Source: Methylobacterium gossipiicola
GTDB lineage: Bacteria; Pseudomonadota; Alphaproteobacteria; Rhizobiales; Beijerinckiaceae
Assembly (NCBI RefSeq): GCF_900113485.1
Contig: NZ_FOPM01000006.1
Coordinates: 177,817 to 241,816, forward strand
DNA length: 64,000 nt
Direction: 5' to 3'
In this document: piece by piece, positions 15,855 to 24,600 of the stretch
Position numbering within the stretch: the first letter of the stretch is position 1
Layout of the letters: every line of letters starts with the position of its first letter
Program-made: the position numbers and the translations under genes
Notes under the pieces: generated by a model
Told to the model about the DNA's origin: nothing
The model's input: only the letters and a program-made list of their open reading frames with translations
Databases searched by the model: none

Positions 15855-18032
15855 TCAGAAGGTCGAGAAGCCGTCGCGCTCCACGGTGATGATCGGGCCG
15901 CCCAGGACGGTGTCGAGGCCCCCTTCCTTCAGGCGCCTGTCCCCCTCATTCAGGGTCGAGGACGTTCCGCCCGCGGTGATCTGGGCTTTGAGCAAGCGAA
16001 GCGACGACCTCTTGCTTTGGAACACCGGCACGTTCCAGGAGAAAGCCGCCGCGTTCGGCCTGTTCCTGTCGAGGTCGATGATTTGGACGAATATCCGGTC
16101 GTCGCCGAGCCCCCGCAGGGTGTATTCGACCCTGATGCGCGCCCGCTCGACTTCGTCGGCGAGTTGGAAGCCGATGGTCTCGATCGTGTCGCCGAGGGGG
16201 TTGATCAGGGTGACGTCGGCATTGCCCTGCTGCAGGTCAACGATCTGGCGCTCACCTGCGATGGGTGCGCCCGCTTTGGGGGTGAGGGTCAGCCGATAGG
16301 TCAGCTTGCCCGTCATCGCCTTGCCGAATGGCTGCACGATGGAGAGGGGCGTATCCTGCCTCAGGACGATGTTGGTCTTGGTCCAATCTCCATAGGCGAT
16401 GTCCAGCCTCGCGCCGCTGATGATGTCCCACGGGAGGTCGACCCCGTCGAACGTGACGTTGAGCACGCCGACATCGACGCCGCCGAGGGCGACGTAGTTG
16501 TCGCCGCCATCCTGACGCGTCGGCGCCGCACGGAACGGGGGCGTCCCATCGCTATAGGCGACGAGATACGCATAGCTGACGAACTTGTTCGGCGTCGCCG
16601 CGGCGAAGGTGCCGCTGAGGGTCTGGCTCGGCTGCTGCGCGTTCGTGGCGTATTCGAGGTTTTCGACCTCGTGACCGGTCTTGTCGCGCATCTTCTCGTT
16701 GGCGTAGGAAAGATGCGTCACGACCAAGCGGTCGATCTTACGCTGCTTCAGATACTCGACCGATGGCGCCTGCACCGTCACATCGACGTTGAAGTACGGC
16801 CTCTCGTTGAGGTCGATGAGATTGAAGTGCTTCTTCAATGCGTCCTCTTTCACGAGGGCGCTGATCTTCGGAAGCTGGCCCTGGGGGTTCTTCCTGAGCG
16901 GGATGCCTTGCGTCAGCGTGTAGGTGCGCGACTGGTTGGTCGCCGTGCTGAGTTGCCGTGCCGAATCGACATTGAGGTCGTCGAGCTTCACCTCCGGCAT
17001 CTTGACCTTCAGCATGTCTTCGAGCTGGCCGGCCGCCCAATCCGTCAGGGTCTTCCGGACACTGTCCTCGACGTCCTTGCTGGCTCCGGGAGGGAGAACG
17101 ATCCGGGTCGACGAGTTGATGACGTCGTCGTATTCCTTTCCGCGCGCCGCCAGGGTCCTGTAGGTGCTTCCCCAGGCTCCCCGGTGGACCTGCTCCTCGA
17201 TGTTGAGCTTGGCCATGACTTTGTGATCCAGGGTCACGACCGCCTTCGCCTCGGGCAGCAGGCCGTCGAATTCCGCCGCGTAGGTCACCGCGATGATGCT
17301 GCCGCCGCCCTTGACGGCATCGTAGCCCTTGGGCTGCTTCGACGCATCGAGTGTCCATCCACCGAGGGCGTGCCAGAACAGGTTCGCCCCGATCTCACGG
17401 AGATTGAAGGTCACGACGGCGGCGTTGCTGTTGACGAGCGAGGGCGTGACTTCGATCTTGCCGCTCGAATATTCCGGGCTGTTCGCGAGGTAGCTCTCCT
17501 TGGCCGCGAAGGCCTGGACCGAGACGCTGCCGCCCTTGAACGGAACCGGGCGGATGTCGAGGGTCACGGCGGCGGCCAGGAACTGACTCCAGTCCCGCTC
17601 CGCCTGGAAGATGGCCTTCTTCTGCTTGGCCGTGTCGTCGCTGTAGCCGAGCGCCTGCTTCAGGGCGGCGACGCGGTCGGCCTCCCCCCTCTCCATGGCC
17701 CGGCACATGTCGTCGATGCGCTGGGCCTGCTTGATCGTGTCGGGATCCTTGGTGAGGGCGGCGGCGATGACCTCGCGCACCTCCGGCTTGGCCATATCCG
17801 GCATCGGCAGGCCGACGGTCATGGTGCAGATACCACCCGGCTCCATCCCGCCGCCGAAATACCAGGTGAGGTTGAAGTTCGGATGGCCCTCGCCGTCGGC
17901 GAGGAAGTTCGGCCGCTCGGCCAGGGCGTAGTAGAGATCCTTGTTCTCGCTGTCGGGAAACAGGATGTAGTCCGTCTTGCCGAACGTGGTTGGCACGCCA
18001 GTCACGGTCACGGCGGGGGAAATGGTCAGCAT
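15855..18032 (-). CDS. Operon protein C (725 residues), shared N-terminal module
   Basis: The largest member, 725 residues, 75 nt after gene B. The module appears as LYYALAERPNFLADGEGH at 33-50 and SLVNSNAAVVTFNLREIG near residue 200. Between them lies a helical insert (residues about 80-150) with many charged residues, not seen in gene D. A second helical segment near 330-350 (DVEDSVRKTLTDWAAGQLEDM) is followed by the beta-rich C-terminal half with LPWDIISGARLDIAYGDW and IETIGFQLADEVERARIRVEY. There are no cysteines of note and no signal peptide. The function is unknown; it is the best query for a remote-homology search because it is long and typical of the family. Confidence 0.82.
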   Translation of the reverse strand: MLTISPAVTVTGVPTTFGKTDYILFPDSENKDLYYALAERPNFLADGEGHPNFNLTWYFGGGMEPGGICTMTVGLPMPDMAKPEVREVIAAALTKDPDTIKQAQRIDDMCRAMERGEADRVAALKQALGYSDDTAKQKKAIFQAERDWSQFLAAAVTLDIRPVPFKGGSVSVQAFAAKESYLANSPEYSSGKIEVTPSLVNSNAAVVTFNLREIGANLFWHALGGWTLDASKQPKGYDAVKGGGSIIAVTYAAEFDGLLPEAKAVVTLDHKVMAKLNIEEQVHRGAWGSTYRTLAARGKEYDDVINSSTRIVLPPGASKDVEDSVRKTLTDWAAGQLEDMLKVKMPEVKLDDLNVDSARQLSTATNQSRTYTLTQGIPLRKNPQGQLPKISALVKEDALKKHFNLIDLNERPYFNVDVTVQAPSVEYLKQRKIDRLVVTHLSYANEKMRDKTGHEVENLEYATNAQQPSQTLSGTFAAATPNKFVSYAYLVAYSDGTPPFRAAPTRQDGGDNYVALGGVDVGVLNVTFDGVDLPWDIISGARLDIAYGDWTKTNIVLRQDTPLSIVQPFGKAMTGKLTYRLTLTPKAGAPIAGERQIVDLQQGNADVTLINPLGDTIETIGFQLADEVERARIRVEYTLRGLGDDRIFVQIIDLDRNRPNAAAFSWNVPVFQSKRSSLRLLKAQITAGGTSSTLNEGDRRLKEGGLDTVLGGPIITVERDGFSTF

Positions 18033-18107
18033 GGTGCTACTCCCTGAGGGCGTCGCGCGCGGGCGGGACGGGCTTGCATGGCGAAAGGGAATGGGCTGGG
18101 CGCGGCG

Positions 18108-18974
18108 CTACGCGCCGGCGAGATCGGCGGACCGGTGCCACGCGAACGGAAGCGTGACGCTCTTCGACAGGGTGCGGCGGAAGTTGACTCTGTCCAGGCC
18201 ATGCGCATCCACCCCGTACCGGGGGACGGCGTCACGGATGACCTGCGCGGCGGCCTCCTTCAGGTCCGCCGACAGTTCGTCCCACACCGCCGCGAGGGCC
18301 GGCGCGCCGGGCCGCTCCCTCAGGACGAGCTCGCCCTTCGCGAGTGCTTCGGTGACGGCGGCGCGGCAAGCTTCGAGGCTGGGCGTGGGCACCGGCGCCG
18401 GCGGTTTGTGCCTGCCCCATCCATACGGATGCCTCGGGGGCTTGGGAGCGAGCGTCCGGATCCGGTCTACAAGATTGCCCTCGATCATGGCCGCGACCGT
18501 CTCCGTCAGGTGCAGCTCGGCCCTGTACGCGAGGGTGAGGCGACCGGCCTCCCCCCCCTGGGATGCGGCGACGGCGGCGGCCTGGGGGGCGTCGAGCGCT
18601 TCGCTGAACACCACCCGGTAGGTCGGCGCCCCCGTACTGTCCTTCGGCCCGAACTCCACGGCCTCTCCGTTCGCCGGCGTCACGGTGAGGGTGGCCTGCG
18701 CGGTATCGAGTTCGGCGATCCGCAGATCGATCGACGCGAGCTTGGGGTAAGCCGTCCTGAGGGCGCTCTCGGCCGCCGCGAGGTCCGCGTCCGTCGCCCG
18801 CCAGACCGTTTCGCAGGCGAGGAAGCCGCCTTCTCCCTCCCCCATGGACATGAACGTGAAACCGGGCCGGTCGAGGCGCGGGGCGCCGGGGAGGTAGAGG
18901 AAGCGCCCGGGTTCATCCGCGACGGGGATGCACGCGAGGGGGCCTGCCTGGACGCTGTTCGGGGTGTCGGTCAT
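18108..18974 (-). CDS. Operon protein B (288 residues), short member with the shared module
   Basis: 288 residues; the ATG follows the stop of gene A with a single base between them. FLYLPGAPRL at 25-34 matches the opening strand of the module in genes C, D and E. It is followed by GGFLACETVWRATDADLAAAESALR, the same strand-then-helix order. TYRVVFSEALDAPQ and RLTLAYRAELHL correspond to the second half of the module. The C-terminal 90 residues are helical, proline-rich in the middle (PKPPRHPYGWGRHKPPAP), and end in FRRTLSKSVTLPFAWHRS. This gene carries essentially the module alone, without the beta-sandwich repeats, and so defines its boundaries. Confidence 0.8.
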   Translation of the reverse strand: MTDTPNSVQAGPLACIPVADEPGRFLYLPGAPRLDRPGFTFMSMGEGEGGFLACETVWRATDADLAAAESALRTAYPKLASIDLRIAELDTAQATLTVTPANGEAVEFGPKDSTGAPTYRVVFSEALDAPQAAAVAASQGGEAGRLTLAYRAELHLTETVAAMIEGNLVDRIRTLAPKPPRHPYGWGRHKPPAPVPTPSLEACRAAVTEALAKGELVLRERPGAPALAAVWDELSADLKEAAAQVIRDAVPRYGVDAHGLDRVNFRRTLSKSVTLPFAWHRSADLAGA

Positions 18975-18975
18975 G

Positions 18976-20751
18976 TCACGAATCCCTCGGGTCGGAGGTC
19001 GGGGCGGCGGTGAGAAACAGTGACTCGCCGGGCGAATGGTACTCGGACCACGGGCCGTCATCGTCCGCGTGGCGGACGCGGCGAACCCGATAGCGATGGT
19101 GGAAGATCCGGTCGGCGAAGTACCAAACCGTGATGTCCGGCCGCTCGGGCGTGACCTCGACGAGGATCGGCTCCAGCGCATCCTCGGGCAGGAACGCGAA
19201 CCGCGCGGAGGCGACGCCGGGCGCGAAGGTCAGGTGGGCGCGGATGCTCTGCGCGCCGTATTGCGGGAAGGCGTCGCAATCGAGATCGACGATGGGTCCG
19301 GGCAGGTCGAGGACGAGGCCGCCCCCCGGCATCCCCGGTTCCGTCGCCGTCACCCGAATGCGCGGCACGGAGCCGGGCGCGAGGAGGTAGCTCGCCGAGG
19401 GCGCCTGCGGCGTCAGCGCGGTCGCGAACGGGGTTCCCACCAGGGCGACGGCGATCCGCGCCTGAGCCAGCAGGCGCGGCGTGGCGCGCATGCTGACGAG
19501 GAGGAACGGCACATCGTCCGGCCCGAGATGGAGATAGCTCCCCGGCCCGTCGAACCAGGGCAGCAGCACCTCCGTCCCGTCCACCACCAGCTGAAGGCAG
19601 GCGCGGTAGGTTTTCGGTTCGCTCACCCGGAACGGCAGGGTCACGGATTGGGTGCCGCGCCCCGCCGGATACAGGGTCACCGACCGCGCCAAGGTCGCGT
19701 GCCCACGGGCCAGCGCCCCGTCGACGCACAGGACGACCTCGATGGCGTCGCAATTGCGCAGATCGGCCGGGAAGCCTCCGCTGACCGCGACGACCAAGCT
19801 CAGGCGATCCTCGGGCAGCGGTCCTACCCGGGTGAAGGCCGTGACGCGGTCCCGCCCGCCCGCGGCGACGATGGGCGTGAAGGGATCGAAGGCGAGGAAG
19901 CGCGGCAGCTCCGCCGGATACGGGGTCCGCAGGTCCCAGCGCACCGGACCGGCGGTCCCGTCGGGAATCCGCAGGGTGATGTGCGGCCCCTCCGAGACGC
20001 TCGGACAGGGCGCCGGTCGTCCGAAGTCCCGGTTCAGGCGGCCGGCGAGCGCCAGGGCGCGTTCGCCGGCGTCGACGCCCGCCTCGCCCTCGAGGCGGAA
20101 GAGATCGGGCGGCGGCGCCTTCAGCCACGTGACCAGGGCGTCGAAGGCGAGGCTCGGAGCACCGGGATGGAGGGTCGCGAGGCGCGCGAGGAGGGCTTCG
20201 ACCTCGAACAGGGCCGTTGTCTCCACACGCGGCAAGACCCCGCCGACCCGGCATTCCACGGCCACGCGCGCCGTGGTCACCACGCCCGTTCCGAGCTGAC
20301 CATAGATCAGGTCACCCGTGGTCGCCGGCAACCGGGTCTGAAGGGTGGCGCAGCCGGCGCCGTCCCAGGCGACGGGAGCGGTCTCGCGGCAGGTTCCGCA
20401 TTCGAAATGCCAGGCGGCGTCGGCCGACAGCCTCGCGGGCACGACGCGGGTCTGGCCCCCGCGGGCCGCGACGAACCGGTCGCGGTCGGCCCCGGCGTCC
20501 CGGCGTTCCAGGCCCATCCGCAGGTTCGCGAACAGGGCCTGATCGTCCCCGGCGGCGTTCCGGTCGGAGAAGACCTCGAGGAAGAAATCCGGCGTCCCAT
20601 CCGCCCGTCGCGCGAGATCGACGGCGCGCGGAACGGAGAAGAACAGATCGGCGGTGCGATAGGCCGGGACCAGCCACGCGTCTGCGCGGGCGATCGGACG
20701 TGTCCAATCCGGAACGTCGTCGCTCGCAAGGGGCGGGGCAGGGTCGCTCAT
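18976..20751 (-). CDS. Operon protein A (591 residues), first large gene of the operon
   Basis: 591 residues. The start codon overlaps the stop of the 33-residue leader ORF, so its translation is likely coupled to that peptide. LFFSVPRAVDLARRADGT at 36-53 followed by PDFFLEVFSD matches the FYY-type strand of genes C and D. A CGTCRETAP segment near 135 gives a CxxC pair that might bind metal or form a disulfide. The C-terminal half is beta-rich with several similar strands (VSLLVV-like, RIRVTATEPGMPGGGLVLDL, ITVWYFADRIFHHRYRVRR). No signal peptide or transmembrane region. Gene order, spacing and direction show one transcription unit from here to 9372. Confidence 0.82.
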   Translation of the reverse strand: MSDPAPPLASDDVPDWTRPIARADAWLVPAYRTADLFFSVPRAVDLARRADGTPDFFLEVFSDRNAAGDDQALFANLRMGLERRDAGADRDRFVAARGGQTRVVPARLSADAAWHFECGTCRETAPVAWDGAGCATLQTRLPATTGDLIYGQLGTGVVTTARVAVECRVGGVLPRVETTALFEVEALLARLATLHPGAPSLAFDALVTWLKAPPPDLFRLEGEAGVDAGERALALAGRLNRDFGRPAPCPSVSEGPHITLRIPDGTAGPVRWDLRTPYPAELPRFLAFDPFTPIVAAGGRDRVTAFTRVGPLPEDRLSLVVAVSGGFPADLRNCDAIEVVLCVDGALARGHATLARSVTLYPAGRGTQSVTLPFRVSEPKTYRACLQLVVDGTEVLLPWFDGPGSYLHLGPDDVPFLLVSMRATPRLLAQARIAVALVGTPFATALTPQAPSASYLLAPGSVPRIRVTATEPGMPGGGLVLDLPGPIVDLDCDAFPQYGAQSIRAHLTFAPGVASARFAFLPEDALEPILVEVTPERPDITVWYFADRIFHHRYRVRRVRHADDDGPWSEYHSPGESLFLTAAPTSDPRDS

Positions 20752-20849
20752 GCGCCGATGGACCCGCGAACCCGGACGGCGGCGCAGACGATCGGGGCTG
20801 CCACCCCGGCCCCGGTGCGGCCCCGCCTGGAAAAGAGTTTCGCGCCCAT
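20748..20849 (-). CDS. 33-residue leader ORF translationally coupled to the seven-gene operon
   Basis: An ORF of 33 codons starts at 20849 with MGAKLFSRRGRTGAG and ends with TGA overlapping the ATG of gene A. GGGGAGGG lies 9 nt upstream of its start, a better ribosome-binding site than gene A has. The peptide is basic at its N-terminus and hydrophobic in the middle (VAAPIVCAAV). Its first codons resemble those of the 109-residue gene at 8605 (shared AACTCTTTTCCA). It may be a regulatory leader peptide or the remnant of a truncated paralogue of that gene. Confidence 0.5.
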   Translation of the reverse strand: MGAKLFSRRGRTGAGVAAPIVCAAVRVRGSIGA

Positions 20850-21265
20850 GTCTGCCCGCCCTCCCCGTTCGGCCGCGCGCAGCCCCCCCTTCGCCCGTAC
20901 AGGGCGCGGGTCGGACGGCTCGGCCGTTGCTTTTGGATGACCGTGAAACTCGGAACGCGGACGCGAAAACGCACTACGAGAAAAGTTCGACTTTATAAAA
21001 TCGTCACTTCACTACATCTCGAAATAATATCAATTTCTGATAAAATTTACTTCGGTTTACACGAAAACAACATCTTATCGACTTGTAAACACGCTGCTTC
21101 AGCCGCGCGCGACCTCTTTCTATGAGGTTGCTTTTTTCCTGTCAACGCAATCTGAGGATTGATTTTGAGGGGCCGCCCCATCGCGATCGGGGCTCCCGGG
21201 ACGATTCACCGGTCGGAGCCCCCTCGCCGCCCTGTGGTCGGCGGCCGGGATCGTGGCGCAGTCAC
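20850..21265. promoter_or_regulatory. Probable promoter region of the seven-gene operon, with an AT-rich core
   Basis: About 416 bp without an accepted gene. The segment from 20970 to 21125 is strikingly AT-rich for this genome, with GACTTTATAAAATCG and AATAATATCAATTTC on the plus strand; read on the minus strand it contains TTGATA and TATAAA elements, though not at a canonical 17-bp spacing. Low GC upstream of an operon of unknown proteins suggests either a silencer-binding site or acquired DNA. The part from 21126 to 21265 is unremarkable. Confidence 0.5.
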
Positions 21266-21374
21266 CTAGTGCATCGATCCAGACGGAGGCTTCAGCCGTG
21301 TCTGGGAAACTTGATGCAAAAACAAAAGCCTCGTGCTCTGGCGCAGGAACGAAGTGATGGCGTCACAGCATGAG
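21266..21374 (+). repeat. MITE-like interspersed repeat, copy 4
   Basis: Begins CTAGTGCATCGATCC and ends CGTCACAGCATGAG. Over the common 100 bp it is nearly identical to copies 1 and 5. It is in opposite orientation to the tandem pair at 9031-9241, so the repeat family brackets the 12-kb operon as inverted copies. Confidence 0.85.
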
Positions 21375-21490
21375 GGCGAAGGGCGCGTTCCATCGGCGAG
21401 CCACACGGCGCGATGATCCGACATCGGCGCGCGGGAATCGGTCAGGTCGTTCGGGACGCCGGGAACGCTCCCCCGGCAGGGACGGTTCGA

Positions 21491-21527
21491 GCCCGTCGCG
21501 GGTCGGGCGCGCCGCCCCGCGACGGGC
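21491..21527 (-). terminator. Terminator hairpin of the asparaginase gene
   Basis: A perfect 12-bp stem (GCCCGTCGCGGG with its complement) around a 13-nt loop, 7 nt past the asparaginase stop on the minus strand. Confidence 0.6.
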
Positions 21528-21533
21528 CGCGCC

Positions 21534-22784
<1,251 letters not shown>

Positions 22785-22837
22785 TCACGCAAACAGAACC
22801 CTCCCGACCTCGTCGGCCGGGAGGGCGAGGATCGCCA

Positions 22838-23197
22838 TCAGTTCAGGGCCGCCGCCGCGCGGGTCGGGGCCGGACGTGCCCGGGACACCGCGACGGTGTC
22901 CCCGGTGCGGCTGATCTCGACGGCCTCGGCCGCCGCGCCGAGTTCTTGCGGGGTCGAGAGGATCACGCTCTGGCCGGACGCGAGGACCGCCTCGAAGCGG
23001 ACGGCGCGGGAGGCCTCCGTGCGGGCCAGAGTCACGACGACCCGGTAGCCCTTGGGCTCGGGCGTGTAATAGGCGATTCCGGAGAGGTCGCCGAGGCTGA
23101 CGCTGCCGCCGTCGAGGGGGCGGATGGTCTCGGCCGAGGCGGCTCCCGTGAGGGCCGCGAGAGCGGCGGCGGCGAGCGTGAAGGAACGGAACGTCAT
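22838..23197 (-). CDS. Small periplasmic protein of unknown function
   Basis: 119 residues. MTFRSFTLAAAALAALTGAASA is a typical signal peptide. The mature 97-residue domain is beta-rich (GIAYYTPEPKGYRVVVTLAR, AVRFEAVLASGQSVILSTPQE, VEISRTGDTVAVSRA) and lacks cysteines and charged active-site clusters. It fits a small periplasmic binding or accessory protein, but no family is recognised. The start codon has no strong ribosome-binding site; AGAGTGAGACCCGACACC precedes it. The gene is divergent from the LysR gene at 23297, separated by 99 bp, and the LysR protein may regulate it. Confidence 0.7.
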   Translation of the reverse strand: MTFRSFTLAAAALAALTGAASAETIRPLDGGSVSLGDLSGIAYYTPEPKGYRVVVTLARTEASRAVRFEAVLASGQSVILSTPQELGAAAEAVEISRTGDTVAVSRARPAPTRAAAALN

Positions 23198-23296
23198 GGT
23201 GTCGGGTCTCACTCTGTGTGCGAAGGGCGGGGGTGCCCTTGCGGTGAACCCGATATGCGCTGCGTCGCAGCATGGATCAAACAGAACGAATCGATA

Positions 23297-24247
23297 ATGA
23301 CTATTGATCATATCGATCTCAGCCGGATCGACCTCAACGGCCTCGTGGCCCTCGACGCCCTCTTGAGCGAACGCAGCGTCACCCGCGCGGCGGCGCGGGT
23401 CGGCATCGGTCAATCGGCCATGAGTTCGTCGTTGGCCCGCCTGCGGATCCTGTTCGGCGACGAACTCCTGACCCGCGCACCGGAGGGCATGCGGCCGACG
23501 CCCCGTGCCCTGGCGCTGGCCGAACCCGTCCGCACCCTCCTGCGGCAGGTGCAGTCCCTGGTGCGGCGCGACGAGACCTTCGATCCGCGCACGGTGACCC
23601 GCACCTTCACCCTCGGCCTGCCCGACAGCACGGAAGTGCTCCTCGGGCCGAAGCTCCTCGCCTACCTGCGGGCGGAGGCGCCGGGCATCAGCCTGCTCCT
23701 GCGCTCCATCGACCGCATCCGCATCCTGCAGGAACTGGATGCCGACCGGGTCGATCTCGGCATCGGTTTCTTCACGGAGGGGCAGACCCACCACAAGCGC
23801 CGGCTGCTCTACCGCGACAACTACCTCTGCATGTTCAACGCCAGCCTCGTGGGCGTCACGCCGCCGATCTCGCTCGAAGACTACCTGCGCTTCCCCCACG
23901 TCCTCACCAGCCTGAAGGAGACGGCGCACGGGGTGGTGGACGATGCCCTCGCCAAGCTCGGCTTGCACCGGACCCTGGCGGTGACGACGCCGCGCTTCCT
24001 CGCCGTGCCGTTCCTCGTGCGCAGCGCACCCGTCCTCACCACCATGCACGCGCGTCTCGCCACCTTCTTCGCCGGGGCGCTGGGGCTGAGCGTCAGCCCG
24101 GCCCCCGTCGACCTCGAAGAGGTGTCGGTCTCCCTCCTGTGGCACGCCTCCTACGACGACGACCCGGCCCATCGCTGGCTGCGCGCCACGATCCTGCGCC
24201 TCGCGGAAGCCGATCCGCCGGGCACCGGTTTCACGGCGGCGCGTTGA
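23297..24247 (+). CDS. LysR-family transcriptional regulator
   Basis: 316 residues. The N-terminal winged helix-turn-helix is plain: LNGLVALDALLSERSVTRAAARVGIGQSAMSSSLARLRILFGD. The periplasmic-binding-like effector domain follows from about residue 90 (TFTLGLPDSTEVLLGPKLL). NodD-like members of the family start in the same way, with DL.GLVALDALL, but an inducer cannot be named. The gene is divergent from the small periplasmic protein at 22838-23197, which makes that gene the first candidate target. A 52-residue ORF follows 22 nt downstream on the same strand with its own ribosome-binding site. Confidence 0.88.
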   Translation: MTIDHIDLSRIDLNGLVALDALLSERSVTRAAARVGIGQSAMSSSLARLRILFGDELLTRAPEGMRPTPRALALAEPVRTLLRQVQSLVRRDETFDPRTVTRTFTLGLPDSTEVLLGPKLLAYLRAEAPGISLLLRSIDRIRILQELDADRVDLGIGFFTEGQTHHKRRLLYRDNYLCMFNASLVGVTPPISLEDYLRFPHVLTSLKETAHGVVDDALAKLGLHRTLAVTTPRFLAVPFLVRSAPVLTTMHARLATFFAGALGLSVSPAPVDLEEVSVSLLWHASYDDDPAHRWLRATILRLAEADPPGTGFTAAR

Positions 24248-24269
24248 GAGCGATCAACGGAGGACGCCC

Positions 24270-24428
24270 ATGGCCGACGACCACGACGCCAAGCCCGCGG
24301 AGAAGAAACCCGCCAACACCGCCCCCGACGCCGTGAAGGACCCCAACGAGAAGACCGACGGCAAGCCCGGCCTCGGCCCCTCGGGCGGCAACAAGCCCGA
24401 CGGCGAGACCGATCCCGGCGGCGGCTGA
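24270..24428 (+). CDS. 52-residue hydrophilic, probably disordered protein
   Basis: 52 residues beginning MADDHDAKPAEKKPANTAPD, with GGAGG 6 nt upstream of the ATG. The composition is almost wholly Asp, Lys, Pro, Gly, Glu and Asn with no hydrophobic core, the pattern of a disordered or stress-type hydrophilin. A family name is not possible. It lies 22 nt behind the LysR gene and ahead of a cluster of three hairpins. Codon third positions are GC-rich like neighbouring genes, and the ribosome-binding site is strong, so it is probably expressed. Confidence 0.6.
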   Translation: MADDHDAKPAEKKPANTAPDAVKDPNEKTDGKPGLGPSGGNKPDGETDPGGG

Positions 24429-24444
24429 ACCTGAAGTCCGGGTT

Positions 24445-24534
24445 CGAAGGGCGAGCCCTTCGTGGGTCCAGGGCCAAGCCTTGGGCTCTTCGTCGGGCTC
24501 TGCCCGACACCCGCCAAAGGGATGATCCCTTTGG
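24445..24534. repeat. Cluster of three hairpins (REP/BIME-like intergenic element)
   Basis: Three perfect or near-perfect hairpins stand in line: CGAAGGGC/GCCCTTCG (24445-24462), GTCGGGC/GCCCGAC (24492-24508) and CCAAAGGG/TCCCTTTGG (24514-24534). Such clusters resemble bacterial interspersed mosaic elements. It follows the 52-residue gene and may also stop its transcription. Confidence 0.6.
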
Positions 24535-24600
24535 AAACCCGTTCGGACATTGTCGGACGGAGGCGGATCGGTACTGTTGCCCCGAAAAGGGAGACACGCC

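Noticed and set aside
16017..18047. A 676-codon plus-strand ORF antisense to operon gene C
   Set aside because: It lies wholly over a gene with good codon bias and shared motifs; its own sequence is charge-rich without domain structure.
9372..20849. Prophage or contractile injection system
   Set aside because: No capsid, portal, terminase, sheath, tube, baseplate, AAA ATPase or lysis gene motifs; protein order and shared module do not match.
21122..21373. An 83-codon ORF through repeat copy 4
   Set aside because: Most of it is translation of the repeat; the same pseudo-peptide appears at other copies, so it reflects the repeat and not a gene.
9031..21374. Composite transposon
   Set aside because: No transposase or integrase was found between or near the repeat copies, and the repeats are only about 105 bp with very short terminal inverted repeats.
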